DNA of 64,000 nucleotides, taken from positions 3,286,001 to 3,350,000 of the forward strand of contig CAVNZM010000015.1 in the NCBI GenBank assembly GCA_963693365.1, given 5' to 3'. Below, one piece after another: positions 63,459 to 64,000 of the stretch. Under the pieces are notes generated by a model. That model saw only the letters and a list, made by a program, of their open reading frames with translations. It did not search any database and had not been told where the DNA came from. The translations under genes and the position numbers were made by a program. The DNA comes from Amoebidium appalachense. Lineage: Eukaryota > Ichthyosporea. How positions within the stretch are numbered: position 1 is the stretch's first letter; the number at the start of each line of letters is the position of its first letter.

Positions 63459-63767
63459 TGCGTGTATATGTGTGTGTGTTGTGTGCGTGATTGGCCAAAT
63501 CGATGGGGTGTGTGTGATTGTGGAAATCAGGGGGGTGGCTAAGCGTTTGCGCGTGTTCGTTATTGGAGAAATCAGGTGAGAGGGAGGGAGGGGGGGGGGG
63601 GGGGAGGGGAGTTGTGGAGTTGGGTGTGCGTCCGTTTTTGTGATTGCAGGGATCGGGGGGGGAAGGGGGGGGGGGGGGGGGGGGGGGGGAGGGAGCGAGG
63701 GGGGGGAGGTATGTGTGCATGTTCGTACTTGGGGAGATTGGGGGGGAAGGGGGGGGGGGGGGGGGGG

Positions 63768-63810
<43 letters not shown>

Positions 63811-63869
63811 CGCGTGCGTGAGAGGGGGGGAGAGAGAGAGAGAGAAAGAGAGAGAGGGGGGGGGGGGGG

Positions 63870-63950
<81 letters not shown>

Positions 63951-63960
63951 TGTGTGTGTG
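63768..63960. repeat. TG / GA compound microsatellite
   Basis: A TG array with CGCG, then GA arrays with a G run and three GATA units, continuing as TG to the window end. Confidence 0.93.
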
Positions 63961-64000
63961 TGTGTGTGTGGTGTGTGTGATTGGAGAGACCAAGTGCACA

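Overview
This is a repeat-saturated, gene-poor piece of a nuclear eukaryotic genome. Genes are split by GT-AG introns, most of them 0.5-2 kb in the long genes. The sequence is dominated by long C/G homopolymers (several over 50 nt), CA/TG and GA/CT microsatellites, and dispersed repeats. Only about five genes can be supported in 64 kb. The host cannot be named from sequence alone. The casein kinase carries the KVLYPT-type linker seen in plants, stramenopiles and several protist groups, while the complex I subunit has a YDQDRLG segment more like fungal or holozoan forms, so I leave it as a protist, alga or early-branching opisthokont.

Layout. (1) 2843-5689 (+): a NYN-nuclease/LOTUS (OST-HTH) protein, apparently frameshifted in a C9 run. 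(2) 7759-17686 (+): complete eight-exon NDUFS7 (complex I PSST, 198 aa) with a mitochondrial presequence and all four N2-cluster cysteines. (3) 21544-31934 (+): complete eleven-exon protein kinase CK2 catalytic subunit (333 aa). (4) 32-41 kb: no gene; direct and inverted copies of a G-tract-rich repeat, plus two fields of a degenerate GCAGAA/TTCTGC palindrome. (5) 41241-43212 (-): a two-exon, 459-aa Ser/Thr-rich protein with one C2H2 zinc finger, split by the intron. (6) 43-57 kb: no gene recognised; several TIR-bounded elements resembling MITEs, foldbacks, segmental duplications and a 2-kb TGCATG-type minisatellite. (7) 54374/57848-63341 (-), running off the right edge: a MUN/Munc13-homology-domain protein with every resolved intron in phase 0.

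The genes are housekeeping or regulatory functions with no evident functional link: respiration, kinase signalling, RNA metabolism, transcription and membrane traffic. The most notable non-genic features are: introns that carry TG/G tracts near the 5' splice site and C/CA tracts near the 3' splice site; two intronic repeat families with poly-C ends, all in the sense orientation of the host gene; a perfect 14-bp TIR element with TA duplications (47492-49137); a pogo-like mini-element (57570-57791) lying between two copies of an exon end; and the 33-39 kb inverted/direct repeat complex.

Many large open frames in the window are only translations of CA, GA, poly-C or TGCATG repeats and are not genes.
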